Counted from the first letter of the stretch, positions 12,136 through 23,619 are shown. The stretch: DNA of 64,000 nucleotides from Eleusine coracana subsp. coracana (GCA_032690845.1 CM064422.1:6138001-6202000), one strand, 5' to 3'. The notes: a model not told the origin generated them from the sequence alone. Translations and numbers: made by a program.

Positions 12136-12720
12136 TCAACCATCGGTTTCATCCTATTACTGATTCTATCCCTTCAATGTAGTACTACATCTTTCATGAT
12201 GATCTGTGAAACTGGCCTTTTCATTATCTGAAATTGATGTTCTTGAATAAGAAAGACACTGAGCTCGTGTTACCACCTAATCAAGTACAAAATGCTGAGT
12301 ATAAATACGTACAAGCTTTAAGCGTTCTCACTTTGAAATACTCTTTTTCATATTAGACACAGAATCTGCTCTTACGTTACAGAGCTCTGGAACCGTTATG
12401 AACCTCACATACGGAATGCAACTTTTACAAACAGGCAACAGCATATTGCACTGTAGAAGAGCCGCTATTCCTGCATCGATCATCGGATCATGTACAATAC
12501 CGAGTAGCAAACGCAAACTTACATTATGCTCAGCTGAAGCTAATTAAGGAACGAGATGGCTAGTGTCTCACGATGTACAACAACGCTGCATAGGAAAACT
12601 GTTGTTGGCATATTGTTCTATAAACGGTTCCTCACCGGGACCAATCAATATATGTGGGAGCCGAGCGCGTCTTTATAGCTCAGCTCAGTAATGCGCGCGC
12701 GAGAATGGAGATGGAGCGGC

Positions 12721-13341
12721 TCAGCAGTGGTGCGGGTTCCCGTGGGCGTGGTCGATGGAGTCGACGCGGTTCTTGATGGCGTCGAGCTTGCCCTTGACGC
12801 TGAGGTCGATGACGTGGGAGTCGCCGGTGCCGTAGCAGACGACGAACCCGGCGATGAGCGACGTGTCGACGACGTTCTCGAGCTTGATGTTGGCGAAGCC
12901 CGTGATGCGGCGCATCTTGCGCGCGATGAGCTCGGTCTGGCGCGCGTCCAGCTCCACGGCGGAGGTGACGACCACGCGCAGCGCCGGCACTAGCGGCGGC
13001 GGCATCGCCGGGCCGGGCGGCGCCGGCCCGTCCTCGGCCTCCGCGACGCCGCCGCCGGCCCGGTCCAGCAGCGATCGGAGGAAGTCGAGCGTGAGCTTGC
13101 ACGGCGGCTCCGCGGCCATCGTCACCTGCTCGACGCCGACGACGTGGCTGCTGCTGCCCCGCCGCAGCGTCTGCGGTTGCCACCGTGGGGAGGACTGCGC
13201 GTGGGAGCTCACCGACGACGCCGGCGGCATGGATTGGTGGCCGTCGAAGCGCACCGACGCCGGCGTGGGCTGAACAGTCTCCTTGGCCGCCGGGAACACC
13301 GGGTGGCCGCCCGGGTTGATGGGCTGGTTCAAGATGTTCAT
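12721..13341 (-). CDS. ATP synthase delta/OSCP C-terminal-domain-like protein
   Basis: This single-exon frame gives 206 residues from the ATG at 13341 (MNILNQPINPGG). The N-terminal half is Pro/Ser-rich with no recognised fold. Residues about 120-200 (ALRVVVTSAVELDARQTELI, KLENVVDTSLIAGFVVCYG, HVIDLSVKGKLDAIKNRV) match the C-terminal domain of the F1 delta/OSCP subunit. The N-terminal helical domain of a real delta subunit is absent, so a role in the rotary enzyme is doubtful. The frame is open to an ATG at 13395, but TTCTGCAG|AG just before 13347 looks like an acceptor and CAGCAG|GTTAGC near 13565 like its donor, so I place the start at 13341 behind a 5'-UTR intron. The function is unknown to me. 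Confidence 0.78.
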   Translation of the reverse strand: MNILNQPINPGGHPVFPAAKETVQPTPASVRFDGHQSMPPASSVSSHAQSSPRWQPQTLRRGSSSHVVGVEQVTMAAEPPCKLTLDFLRSLLDRAGGGVAEAEDGPAPPGPAMPPPLVPALRVVVTSAVELDARQTELIARKMRRITGFANIKLENVVDTSLIAGFVVCYGTGDSHVIDLSVKGKLDAIKNRVDSIDHAHGNPHHC

Positions 13342-14290
13342 CGCTCTCTGCAGAAGCGCATTCCGGGCAACAGTGGATCGCTCGTAAGACCTCACGGACT
13401 AGCAAGGACTAGTAAATTTGCAATTGCACGCGAAAACTAAACGACACACACAAAAAAAATTCTTCTCCCGATGTTCAGTTTCAAAGCACATGATGATGAT
13501 GGTAACAAGAACCAGCGTGACATCTCGAAACATCAAAACACACAAAGCACCGGTGCTAACCTGCTGAGTAGTAGTAGAGCTCGTCCGTCACAAGCAGCCG
13601 GTGATCGGAGGGAGGCAGTGGCGAGCAAGACAAGCGAGAGGGCGAGAGAAGCCAACAGCAGGGGCAGGGCAGAGGAGACCGGGAGAGGTAATACTAGCTG
13701 GGTACCAAAGGTAAGGTGCGGCTACAATGGGCCAGTGGGTGGGGATAAGGTAGCTAGTAGCAGCTGGTGCGGGGGTGTCAGGAGGAGGACGGGAGAATTT
13801 GGCGTGCACACGATGCGGCCCCGGCAGCCGCACACGCCCCATCCGTGGAAATCCGCGCCCAATCCCCCGTCCGTGGAATTTGGTGTGGTTCATTCGATCA
13901 CGAGCCCCGCGCGCCACCGCCTCCTATCCGATCCGACCGCACCCGGACGGGGCACGACCGCGACGGCTCGTCACGTACTTGGACGGACGCAGACCGCAGG
14001 AGGGAGGGAGAAAAACGTGGAGCGGGCGGAGTATTGCGGAATCGTCCGCAGCAACAAAAAGCGCGAAAGAAAAGGTTTAGGCACTGCTGCTTCCTACAGA
14101 CCAGGACAAAGTATACACACTCCCGTTGGAGACGCGCATTTTTTGGGATCGTGCCCCTCAGGGCACAACATATGATGGAACCACTAGAACAGAACAAAAA
14201 AAATGAGACACCCACCCCAGCATTGTTTGACAGTAGGAAGGTGAGAATCGAACCCTGGTTGGCTGGGTGACAACCACCGCCACTAGCCAG
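13342..14290 (-). promoter_or_regulatory. Upstream region and probable 5' UTR of the delta-like gene
   Basis: This holds the probable leader intron (about 13348-13560) and a GC-rich upstream region to about 14080. The stretch 14190-14290 contains GAGAATCGAACCCTGG within a segment resembling dispersed grass repeats. No protein-like frame is seen. Confidence 0.4.
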
Positions 14291-16200
14291 TCCATCCCCG
14301 AGATTCTCTAGGACAGAGCAAGAGGATGGTCTTCAGTCAGGTTTATTGTCCAATGCATACAAGTTACAACTCGAAATGCCAAAGTGGGCTATTTCTCGTT
14401 GCAATTGACTCGAACACTGCGACAGGCCACACCAACGAAGCATAGCTCTACGTCATCAATTAAAACTGAGAGAAATCATAACTTTTGATCTGTAATTATT
14501 CCTAGATCTAGTACCAAAGCTTCAGATAAAAGGAGCAAAACGATGTGAGGGAACACATCAAAACAACTTTTTCTGTTCAGAAATGGCTTGCATTTTAGTT
14601 GCTGTACCAACTCAAACTCTCTATTAGTTGCTCCTTGGTGAGTTGATGCAATGCTTTTCACGTCATAGTTCAGACAAACATGCTAACAAATTTGAGACAA
14701 ACGCTAGCTGGGAAATTTTTATCTCGCCTCCATGGCAAATGGCCTCTGTAAGGAAAAACTACGGTGGAAGTGATCTTTGCATCAGTTGATGAAAGATCCC
14801 AATGCAGAAGAATGCATATTTTAGTTTAACAGTTCCAATCATTTCGATAATATTATTCTTTTTCCGAGAACAGCCAAATTCTGGTTTTTCAGGCGGCGAA
14901 GCAACTGGCCACGTATGCCGCTAGTTTGCGACTGTCCCACACAAAATGCTCGTCGGGGCTCAGTGCGATCAATGCTTACAAACAATCCACGTTCTAGGTA
15001 TGTATTGAACGCTGCGAGGTGTAGATCCTGACCTAATCCGTGCAATGAGCCAATTACCTGATCTTGATCTGCACACTGCCTGCCGGCTCAGGGATCAAAT
15101 TTTCTTCGGTGACACAGCCAACAGATCCAGCGACTTGCTCTCTATAAACGACACGGCATACACGGCAGCTTCGTGCCCCATTTTCACATGCTTCCAAACA
15201 TAGCAGAGTGAATCAGTATTATGGCATACACAGGCATTCGTCTCCCGTTTTTCACATGCCCTTAGAATTAAAGAACGTTTTTCCCATTCTCGTGTTCTCC
15301 CAAGTCGCAAACCACGAAGTCAGAATCAGAACACAACGTTCTTTCCCTGCTTTGAACAGTGGAGTTAACAGAAATCAAACGTGGTGAGTGCCGGACTTCA
15401 GACGAGAGTAGTACGAAAGAAATACTTCAGTCACATCCATAGCATTACATCGCGTTGCAACTTGCATCACCTGATTCATAGAAAATACTGGTGGACGCAA
15501 CCTGAGAATGACATGCACGGAAAAGAACAAAAAGAGGCAGACCACTCCAAACATAAAGGGTGACAACGAAGTTTGATGACTGACCAACACATGGATCAAC
15601 GGATCTCTCGAGTCAAACTCTTGTCTTACAGAAAAATGTCAGGTAGTTAATTTATAACACATTCTGGAGTATATTCTCTTTCGTCTATCAGCCAGTTTTA
15701 AGGAGTCAAACCCGCCATATAGGTACCTTGGTGTACCAATGCTAAATCTGGGAGAGGCAAAAAGAGAAGTTTTCAAAACTAGTCAGATTCAAGATAAATT
15801 AATGATTCCAGGTGTTATTTATGGATAATTTAATGCATTTTTTCAGGAAGAATCTCTTATAGAAAATGTCTGGTAATTGTATAACACATTAGCATAAATA
15901 ATAGCCAAATTCTAGATAACGTAAAGATTCCAGCTGTTATTTTTAGAATTATAAATGAACCTTATCAAGAATATAATTAGATAATGGCAAATGATTTTGA
16001 ACAAGGCTGAATAATGAGCTAATCAGTTTCTCCTATATAGATTTCTAAAGCAGGAAAAGTAAAATACTAAATTTCTTGGATCCACCACAAGATTTTCATC
16101 ATTTAAATCGATTTTTTCTTTAACAATGTCTATAAGATGTGCTGTGATTACAGCCCATCTAACAAGGAGAGCAGAGGGAGACTTAAACTTACAAGACAAC
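14291..16200. other. Repeat-derived AT-rich DNA, possible L1 relic
   Basis: Short stretches hint at an old LINE on the plus strand. 14900-15000 reads TYAASLRLSHTKCSSGLSAI, and 15700-15760 reads PPYRYLGVPMLNLG, where YLGVP is typical of L1-type ORF2. Both are broken on either side. Also, 15630-15830 and 15860-15960 share phrases (AAAATGTC-GGTA, TATAACACATT, GATTCCAG-TGTTATTT), so part is locally duplicated. No host gene is seen. Confidence 0.3.
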
Positions 16201-16204
16201 CTTC

Positions 16205-18835
16205 CTATGCTGATGATGATTCTTCATCATATCTTGTACGTTTGGAAGATTGACATGTAAGTTGAAATGATTTCAATCGCTTGGAAGAAGGGGGGTGGAA
16301 GTAATGCAGATTGTAAATGAACTTCTTGTCCAGATAAGCTACACCAACTATCTTCATAGATTTCTTCCATTGTATGGTGCACTTATGCTTAAGCCTTGTG
16401 AATATATAACCTTCCCGATCCAACTGACCTTCCGATATGAAATTGGTACTGTTTTATCACATAAAAAAAATATCGTGAACTAAGCTTCAAGTAATCAAGC
16501 AAAACTGCAGCAGCTATAGCAGAAGGTTTTCAGATCATAAAATAAATAGTCAAAGAATTATTTCAACAACAACAACAACAACAACAACAACAAAGCCTTT
16601 TTATCCCAAACAAGTTGGGTAGGCTAGAGATGAAACCCATGGGAACCCAAAAAAGAAGAGACAAAGAAATAAAAGCCAAAAGAAAGAGAGAGAGAAAAAA
16701 AAGGACAAAAACAAAAAGAACAAAAGCCAAAAACGAGTAAGCAAGAAGGAAGGAAAAAAGATCACGGTTCCGGCACGTCTATTGCTAGTCTCCAAGCGCT
16801 CCTATCCATAGCTAGCTACTTAGGGATATCCCACGCCTTCAGGTCTCTCTTAACCGACTCGTACCAAGTAAAGTTAGATCGACCTCTACCTCTCTTAACA
16901 TTAGCATCTCTCTTTAGAACCCCACTACGTACCGGCGCCTCCGGAGGTCTCCGTTGGACATGTCCGAACCATCTCAACCGATGTTGAACCAATTTCTCTT
17001 CGATAGGTGCCACTCCTATCTTGTCCCGAATATCTTCATTCCGTATTCGGTCTCTTCTTGTATGCCCGCAAAACCAACGTAACATACGCATCTCTACTAT
17101 ACTTAGTTGTTGAACATGTCGTCTTTTCGTAGGCCAGCACTCAGCACCGTATAATATCATCGGACGAATTGCCGTCCTATAGAATTTACATTTTAGCTTT
17201 TATGGCACCCTCTTGTCGCATAAGACGCCGGATGCTTGACGCCATTTCAACCAGCCGGCTGAAATTCTATGCCTAACACCGGATAAATAAATTACACCTA
17301 TCAACACATCAGACCCAAACATATTTGCTTCAAATTACAAGATGATAATGTGACAAAATGATACCTTATAGATGGACAATAATATACGTCAGTTAATGTT
17401 ACATTATCTGTTTTGACTTTACCAACTCCTGTTGCTTTAAACGTCCCAGCTGCTGTAACAAAGGTCACGTCAGCGGACCGAATATCACTGAGCATACCCT
17501 GGTTGCATGTTAAATGACTCTCACAAAAACAGTCAATTACCCATGAAACTTTCTGAAATAAAAAAAAACAAATGGATTAGAGCAATATAGGTGGCTCCCT
17601 TAAAGCTTTTAATGGAAAGGACAAACGAAAAAGACCTTTGAAATATCTGTAGGTGGCTCCCTTAAAGCCTCAACTGCCATACTTGGCTCTGATTCAGTAG
17701 CATCAACTGGCAGTGCTCTCAATTTCTTCTTGCCAGGAGTTAGTTTCTTTTCACTTTTAATGGTATTAGCTATATACTTGTTTTTTTTTCTCATGCAGAG
17801 TGCCTTCTCCTATGAGCGAGCCTGTTTTGATATCAAGAATTTGTATCTGCTTGTCTCCAAGAAAAATTATGTTATTTCCATCATCTAACTGCCCAAGAGA
17901 GATCACATTGTGCTTGCACCCCTCCTCCCTCTTCCAATAATACACAGGTCCAGCACTATTCCATTATAATTGACACGTCCAGCCTTCTTTAGACAAATAG
18001 TCCCATTGTCAGGAGTGTCAAGATTTAGCCAATGCTCCTTCGCCACATAATTGAGCTCTTGAATTAAATCTTTGTCGCAGAAAACATGGCAACTGGCCCC
18101 AGAGTCAAAATAAATGGAAACTTTTCTCTTGGAGATGCAGTGAAAATGCCCTTGAGCAATTTCACTGCATGTTGATCCTGCATACATATAATTATGCAAA
18201 CAGTATTAAAATAACGAGCACAGAAACTGACAGAAGTATATACATTCAAACAAAAATTATCCAATCACCTCCATAGATATCTCGAAATGAAGCTTGTTCA
18301 GGCTCTTGACTTGTAACATCATAATAGGATCTAAAATATGGAGGCTCGTAGCACAGAGGCTGACAGCAAGGAGAAAAAAAGGATTGCTTTAGCTTTTGGA
18401 AACAAATCTGTATGGGACAACAATGGTTGTATCTCAGCAGTTGGAACCGATTCAATTTTTATCATATATCAGCACACAAAACCAGTAAACTATTATAAGA
18501 GCTGTAATGTTCACAATGGTTCTCTTTAATATATCATTAAGAAAAGTTCACGGTTTTGAATATATAATTGGATTAAAGACTAAAAGTTAGAAGTAAAAAA
18601 GGTAAGTAACTTCAGTGACCATCTCAGAAAAGGAACAGCAAAACAATAGCTAGCTTTGCTACAAAACGAGTCCACTGCCTATAAAATACTTGGACATTGC
18701 TGCATGGGACGACAAGGGTTGCATCATTATAACTCACTGCACATAACCAGTTCATCTGTTATAGATAGCAACTGCAATTTTCAAAATGATTACCAATAAT
18801 ATATGGTTGACTGACCTATTTGCAATATGCTGATT
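16205..18835 (-). pseudogene. Copy B: inverted partial paralogue of the HORMA/retropepsin-like gene
   Basis: Four exons are recognisable on the minus strand: 18359-18269 (HORMA tail, YEPPYFRSYYDVTSQE), 18177-17636 (first protease-like unit, IYFDSGASCHVFCDKDLIQE, then NVISLGQLDDGNN), 17552-17365 (second unit, SWVIDCFCESHLTC to DVYYCPSI) and 16448-16205 (FISEGQLDREGYIFTRLKHK). Each has a counterpart in copy A at 28.66-30.95 kb with the same order and splice phase; the first exon is 91 nt in both. Intron sequence upstream to about 18835 also matches A. Frame breaks occur near 17920 (GA/GG-rich run) and at the nine-A tract about 17781-17789. The F-box and the rest of HORMA are missing; LTR and hAT debris lies where they should be. 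The last intron contains an RTE LINE. I call it a pseudogene. Confidence 0.8.
16562..17285 (-). mobile_element. 5'-truncated RTE-type LINE with (CAA)n tail
   Basis: The minus-strand frame 17160-16816 encodes the C-terminal end of an RTE/LINE polyprotein (MILYGAECWPTKRRHVQQLS, EMRMLRWFCGHTRRDRIRNE, HRLRWFGHVQRRPPEAPVRS, GRSNFTWYESVKRDLKAWDI). The A-rich tract and the (AAC)n run at 16562-16592, seen as (TTG)n on the coding strand, form the element's 3' end. The upstream coding part fades out near 17285, so only the last part of ORF2 is present. It sits inside the last intron of copy B. Target-site duplications were not clear. Confidence 0.85.
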
Positions 18836-18849
18836 CCTGTCAGTTTCTC

Positions 18850-19130
18850 TCTCCATTCCAGAAACTTTCGTCGTTGTGCTTCTTCGCTGCTCTATGCCGA
18901 GCCACACTGACCGGACCGTCCGGTCTCTACAGCTCCCAGGCACAGACAGTTTCCTTACTGCCTGCTATAGCCTCCGTATAAAACACTGGAGTGACCATAC
19001 AGTCCGGTCATCATTGACCCATCTGTCCGGTACCTTTACTCTGAAGCTGAAACTTCTCGTACTCGCTTGACTTTGTTTTCCGGCTTCTCCGAACAGCTCC
19101 TTGGCTTCTCCACTGTCACCTAGTACCTAT
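18850..19130. mobile_element. LTR-retrotransposon-like fragment with CCGGACCGTCCGGT motifs
   Basis: The segment contains GACCGGACCGTCCGGTCTC, ACAGTCCGGTCATC and CTGTCCGGTACC. Repeated use of this palindrome is typical of certain maize/sorghum LTR sequences (family knowledge). No ends can be set. It lies at the 5' breakpoint of copy B. Confidence 0.45.
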
Positions 19131-19955
19131 GATTTCACCGAGCAACCTTGCATATCACCGACTAGACATGACCTAAGAGAATGACCTAGACCCCCTTGAT
19201 AATCCGTTTTTTCCTATAGACTCAAAACCCTAACAACTAGATAAGTGTACCAAACACTTGCTCCATAGCTTATTCTCTACTTTGATCCATCTTCATCAAC
19301 CCTTGGACTCCATCAAACTCATCAAGCCTCCATGCTTGTGGTCATCGTCATCAATTGCCAAAGATACCATCATCCATATGATTTACAATAGAGTTAAAAG
19401 ATGATTCCTACATAGACAACACTTGTGTAGATGTTAGCCCACAATTTTATATTTATCATGCATCACCAAAACTCCATACCTCGGGGTGACCTCAATGGTC
19501 ATGATCCTTACAGAGACACTCTCGGATGACGCACGCGTTTTTTTTACGCCGCTAGCCGCTGCAGCATTAGGGTGCTCGTGCGCTCAACGGCTCCGACTCC
19601 GACGCGGTGAATCAGGGATGGCTCGTTCTCGGTAGTCTCTTCCATCGTCACTAGTTGGCTCTCAGCGGTGATTGCCCAGTGTTGAGCGCTTGTCATCCTT
19701 GCTGCCTCGTCGGAATCTCAACATGTAAGAGACGTTCTTATTTCTGGTTTCTCTTTTTTTTTTCTGTGCTTCTATATCAATCACATTTTCTACTTCTGTA
19801 ATCTTTTAGAGTTTTAGTTTAGACTTCTAGAGATTGAGTTATTATTACTTTAATTTGCGGCAATGATTCAAAAATCCATCCAATCATTTCATGATGTCTA
19901 AATGGTTGAACTTGCACGCTTGCTAGCTATTGACGAGCTTGAGACTAGTAAAGGC
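19131..19955. other. Unassigned repeat-like DNA before the hAT relic
   Basis: No protein-like frame is seen. The stretch 19540-19760 is GC-richer and may be the leader of the hAT-type element that follows. The rest is unassigned. Confidence 0.35.
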
Positions 19956-20973
19956 ATAAATTAAATCTATTCATTGACACGTCCAGGAGAAACAAGATGG
20001 GGCTCACACTTAGACCCTATTGCAACCCTTATGGACACGTTCAATGTTGTACGTTCAATTCTAGATAATTTAGGTGGAGATTCATAACCCGGTGTAAACT
20101 GGGCTGATGGAGATACTTCTTTCAACTACCTGATATCATTTGAATATGTATTTATCCTATGCATGATGAGAGAGATATTACAGATCACGGAATATCTTGG
20201 TCAAGTCTTGCAAAACAAAACACGAGACATAGTAAATGCTATCCATCTTGTGCATTCAATGAAAATTCTTCTTGAACAAATGAGATCAGACACTGGTTGG
20301 GAAACTTTTATGTGTAAAGTTGTTGAATTCTGTATGAACCATGGAATTAACATACCAGACTTTGATGAAATATATATATTGCGTGGTGGTCGTGCATGTC
20401 GTCAGCCTGATCATTTTACCAAGGATCATTATTTTAGAGTTGAGGAATTTCGAGCTACACTTGATACTCAGTTGACTAAACTAAATCTGAAATTTAATGA
20501 GAAAGTAATGAATCTTTTATCTGTTAGTGTTACATTGGTACCAAAAAAATGGATTTACTTCTTTTCGAACTAGTGATGTATGCAACATGATGGAGAAGTA
20601 CTACCCAACAGATTTTAATCAACTATAAAGGATTGGTTTAGAGTACCAGTTGAACCATTTTATTGTTGAAGCTTCTAACAGTTAAGATCTAAAAAATATT
20701 GCAACATTAAATGAGTTTTGTTGATGCTTTATTATGACTGGACAACATAGGGTTTTCAACTTGATTGATAGATTGTTTCGGCTACTTGTTACTCTTCTTA
20801 TTTCAACAGCTACTACTGAGCGTGCCTTTTCTAGCTTGAAGATCATCAAGATGAGATTGCGTGATAAGATGGAAGACGATTATCTTGCTAATAGCTTGTT
20901 AGTAAACATAGAAAGTGGAGTCATGAATAACTATACTTATAATGATATAATTAATGATTTCAAGGATATATAG
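19956..20973 (+). pseudogene. Decayed hAT-family transposase (ZMYM1/TTF-type)
   Basis: The remnants occur in order on the plus strand: RPGETRWGSH near 19980, ILQITEYLGQVLQNKTRDIV from 20160, a long open stretch to about 20570 (VEFCMNHGINIPDFDEIY, FRVEEFRATLDTQLTKLN), then after breaks ATTERAFSSLKIIKMRLRDK near 20815, which is the hAT C-terminal dimerisation region, ending KDI at 20973. TRWGSH and the ERAFS motif are diagnostic of plant hAT transposases with a DUF4371-like core. Frameshifts and stops separate the pieces. No terminal inverted repeats were identified. Confidence 0.82.
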
Positions 20974-21808
20974 GAGAGAAGAGTAGAGTTCTAACAAGTG
21001 TCTGTGCTAGTAGACAGATTTGTTTCTATTTTGGTATAGTTCTATATTTTGTAAATGATGACCATGTTAATTTGTTATGGATATAATACACTGATATAAC
21101 ACTATTTATGCCATTTTTTCTTGTTTGTTAGCATTTGTTAATGTGAGTTGCTTGCTCCTAGTACTGCTACTGTTCACCCGACTCCGCTTGGGCTGATTGC
21201 TGGCTCCATCACTGCCCAGCTCGCCATGGTATTTCGGTTTCACCATCTGGTCCCACGCCACCCAGCAGGGCTTTCGTTCACCTTCCTTGCTTCCCCATCA
21301 GAATTTCCTAATCAGTCCCTCTATGTGATGGCATAGTCCTTGTGGTAATTTGAAATAGGACATTGAGTAAGTTGGAATTGTCTGGACAACAGCCTTGATG
21401 AGTACCTCTTTGCCTCCCGCCGAGAGGCATTGCTCAATCCAAATCTGTACCTTATTTCAAACTCTGTTTTTTGGTATTTGAAAGCTCCATTAGTGCCCAC
21501 TCGCACATCTGATGGCATGCCCACTCCCGCCGAGAAGGAGACCTGCTGGAACATGAAGAAGAAGAAGAGAAGGAGAAGGAGGAGGAGCTGGAGGCCCACA
21601 TGCGGAAAAAGGACGCACGGCGACGACAGAGCCCGCGCGCCGCGCGCGACAGCGAATCCAGAACCGCCTCTTGAATCGACGCCGGTGCCTAGCCTGAGTC
21701 CGTAAACCATACACTTCTCTTTTTATTTTGCATACTTTATATATATACAATCAATTAACCTAGGCTGCTCGATCGCGTCCTCCTGATTGTTCTCAGAAAA
21801 GCAGCGTG
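20974..21808. other. Upstream region of the intact F-box gene
   Basis: No gene is seen. A TATATATA run at about 21738-21747 lies roughly 65 bp upstream of the F-box ATG and may be its TATA box. The purine-rich stretch 21550-21600 is simple-sequence-like. Confidence 0.45.
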
Positions 21809-23158
21809 ATGGCATCATCACGTCGTCGCCGCCACTCCCAGAGCCGCCCGGCGACCGTGATAGGGCCGCGAATCAAGAGGAGTAAAACGAAGCCTCCCGT
21901 CACCCTGCCTGATGAACTCATCGTGGAGGTACTCCTGCGCCTGCCAGCAAAGTCCCTCGCGACGCTCCGCCGCGTCTGCCACTCCTGGGACGTCGAGATT
22001 TCGTCGCGCAGCTTCCAGCAGAGGCACCACGCTCTCGCCGCCACAAGGTTTGCCTTCCTTCCATTGGCACCATCGCACGGTGCTTTCTTCGGGTTCGGGC
22101 GCACAAGGCATGTTGAAAAACTCGTTAGCTGCAAAGATTGCCCTAGGGTTGTGGGATCAAAGCCCTGTCACGGCGTGGTCCTCGTCAAGAGGCCGTGCTT
22201 AGCCGAAGGGGGCTACTCCATATGCAACCCTACCACAGGCGAGATCCTGCATCTCCCGTTGTCGGACTACGGGCACTTTGTCATTGGCATGGGTTTCCAC
22301 GCGCCGGTTGGAGAGTTCAAAGTTGTGCAGGTGGACATGGAGTCGAGGAAAGTGGACGGCAGAGTGCTCACCGTGGGCGATTCTCGAGGTTGGAGAGCCC
22401 CGGCCGCCACCGGCAACAACCAGGCCTTGTTCCACGACTTCACTGGATACACCACTCTCGATGCGCACGTGCAGCCGGTGTTCGCGGACGGGTGTATCCA
22501 CTGGAGTTTCAGGACGAGTTACATGTACGCCGACAAGCCCCACGGCATCCTCTCCTTTTCTCTCGCCGACGAGTCCTTTAGGCAAGTTCCGCAGCCACCT
22601 TTCTCAACGGCCGACCTCGTCCCGTACGATCAAAACACGGACCACGAACACAAAGACAAGATTTGGAAAGGTCGACATGGCACGAGGTCGGAGAACGGCG
22701 AGAAAGTACACGTGCCGCTCGGACAAACGCTAGCGGAGCTCGACGGGCGCCTCTGCATGATGTGCGACATCCGCCACCGCAGCGACCTGGGCAGCTTGTT
22801 CGAGATATGGAAGCTAGAGGACTACGACACTGGGAGCTGGTCGCTCGACTACCGCATCAATGTGACTCCGGGGCACACGATGGCCGAGTGGCTGAGGAAG
22901 CCATGGCTCGTCGTCCCGCTCAGGTACCTCGACCGCGATGACTCATCGGGCGAGAAGAGGAAGCTTCTTCTTGCGACGACGGCACAGGAGGCCCATGTCT
23001 ACGATCCGGACTCTGGCACTCTCCAAATGGTGGCATCCGTTGCCAAAGGTGGCAACTCGGACGATTCTCTACGCTTAGTACTGTACCAGGAGAGCCTATT
23101 CCGGTTTGCTGGCATGAAGCATCACAGGGGAGAGATTGAGTTTGTGAAAGTTGATTGA
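21809..23158 (+). CDS. F-box protein with C-terminal FBA-like interaction domain
   Basis: This intronless frame gives 449 residues from the ATG at 21809. A basic N-terminus (RRRRHS) precedes a canonical F-box at about residues 30-75 (VTLPDELIVEVLLRLPAKSL, RRVCHSWDVEISSRSF). The rest has the pattern of F-box-associated beta-propeller-type regions in plants: a CHGVVLVK segment, SICNPTTGEILHLPL, a WSFR segment, ILSFSLADESFRQVPQPPF, and LAELDGRLCMMCDIR. Such proteins act as substrate adaptors of SCF ubiquitin ligases by binding SKP1-like partners; the substrate is unknown. The length and intronless structure suit the large grass F-box family. It is intact, unlike the frameshifted F-box exon 3 kb downstream, and the two are not close copies. 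Confidence 0.92.
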   Translation: MASSRRRRHSQSRPATVIGPRIKRSKTKPPVTLPDELIVEVLLRLPAKSLATLRRVCHSWDVEISSRSFQQRHHALAATRFAFLPLAPSHGAFFGFGRTRHVEKLVSCKDCPRVVGSKPCHGVVLVKRPCLAEGGYSICNPTTGEILHLPLSDYGHFVIGMGFHAPVGEFKVVQVDMESRKVDGRVLTVGDSRGWRAPAATGNNQALFHDFTGYTTLDAHVQPVFADGCIHWSFRTSYMYADKPHGILSFSLADESFRQVPQPPFSTADLVPYDQNTDHEHKDKIWKGRHGTRSENGEKVHVPLGQTLAELDGRLCMMCDIRHRSDLGSLFEIWKLEDYDTGSWSLDYRINVTPGHTMAEWLRKPWLVVPLRYLDRDDSSGEKRKLLLATTAQEAHVYDPDSGTLQMVASVAKGGNSDDSLRLVLYQESLFRFAGMKHHRGEIEFVKVD

Positions 23159-23600
23159 TGGTACATAATTCTGCTACACTAATTAAATTGTTGTTTTATG
23201 TGGTTGATGAGGACAAAATTCATCAGCAATCGTATTACAAAACTCCACTTTGCATAATAAACCAAAATACTATTTAAATTTCCAACCAATAACTAAGATT
23301 ATTTGCTGCACGAACATTAACAAGGGAAACATAAAATTGCAGTCAAAATTTCAGGACTAACATCAACGTGGTTGGACCCTGAGGCTATTTCTCGCGACAT
23401 CGAAGTTTTTTTTTTTTCGGAAGCCACATGACCATGTGGACGATTAAAATAGTGAGAAGAAGAAAGGCACCAGAGATGTCTACAGATTCAAAGAAATATA
23501 ATGGCACACGGGCCAGAAAAGAGAAAAAAAGAAGGCTGCACGCCGACCGGAAGCCTTTTAGGCACATAGGCACACATGCTAGAGGAAGACGGCACAAAAC
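23159..23600. other. 3' flank of the F-box gene
   Basis: AT-rich DNA with no gene seen. There is a T tract at about 23407-23419. Confidence 0.4.
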
Positions 23601-23619
23601 ATCAGGTGATCAGCAAGTA

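Noticed and set aside
16205..18835. Reading copy B as an ordinary Ty1-copia element
   Set aside because: It has introns at positions shared with copy A, a HORMA-derived exon, a doubled protease-like region and no reverse transcriptase, integrase or LTRs.
21321..21710. 129-codon minus-strand frame upstream of the F-box gene
   Set aside because: Contains a Leu/Phe run from a GAAGAA-type simple repeat and no conserved segment; most likely chance.
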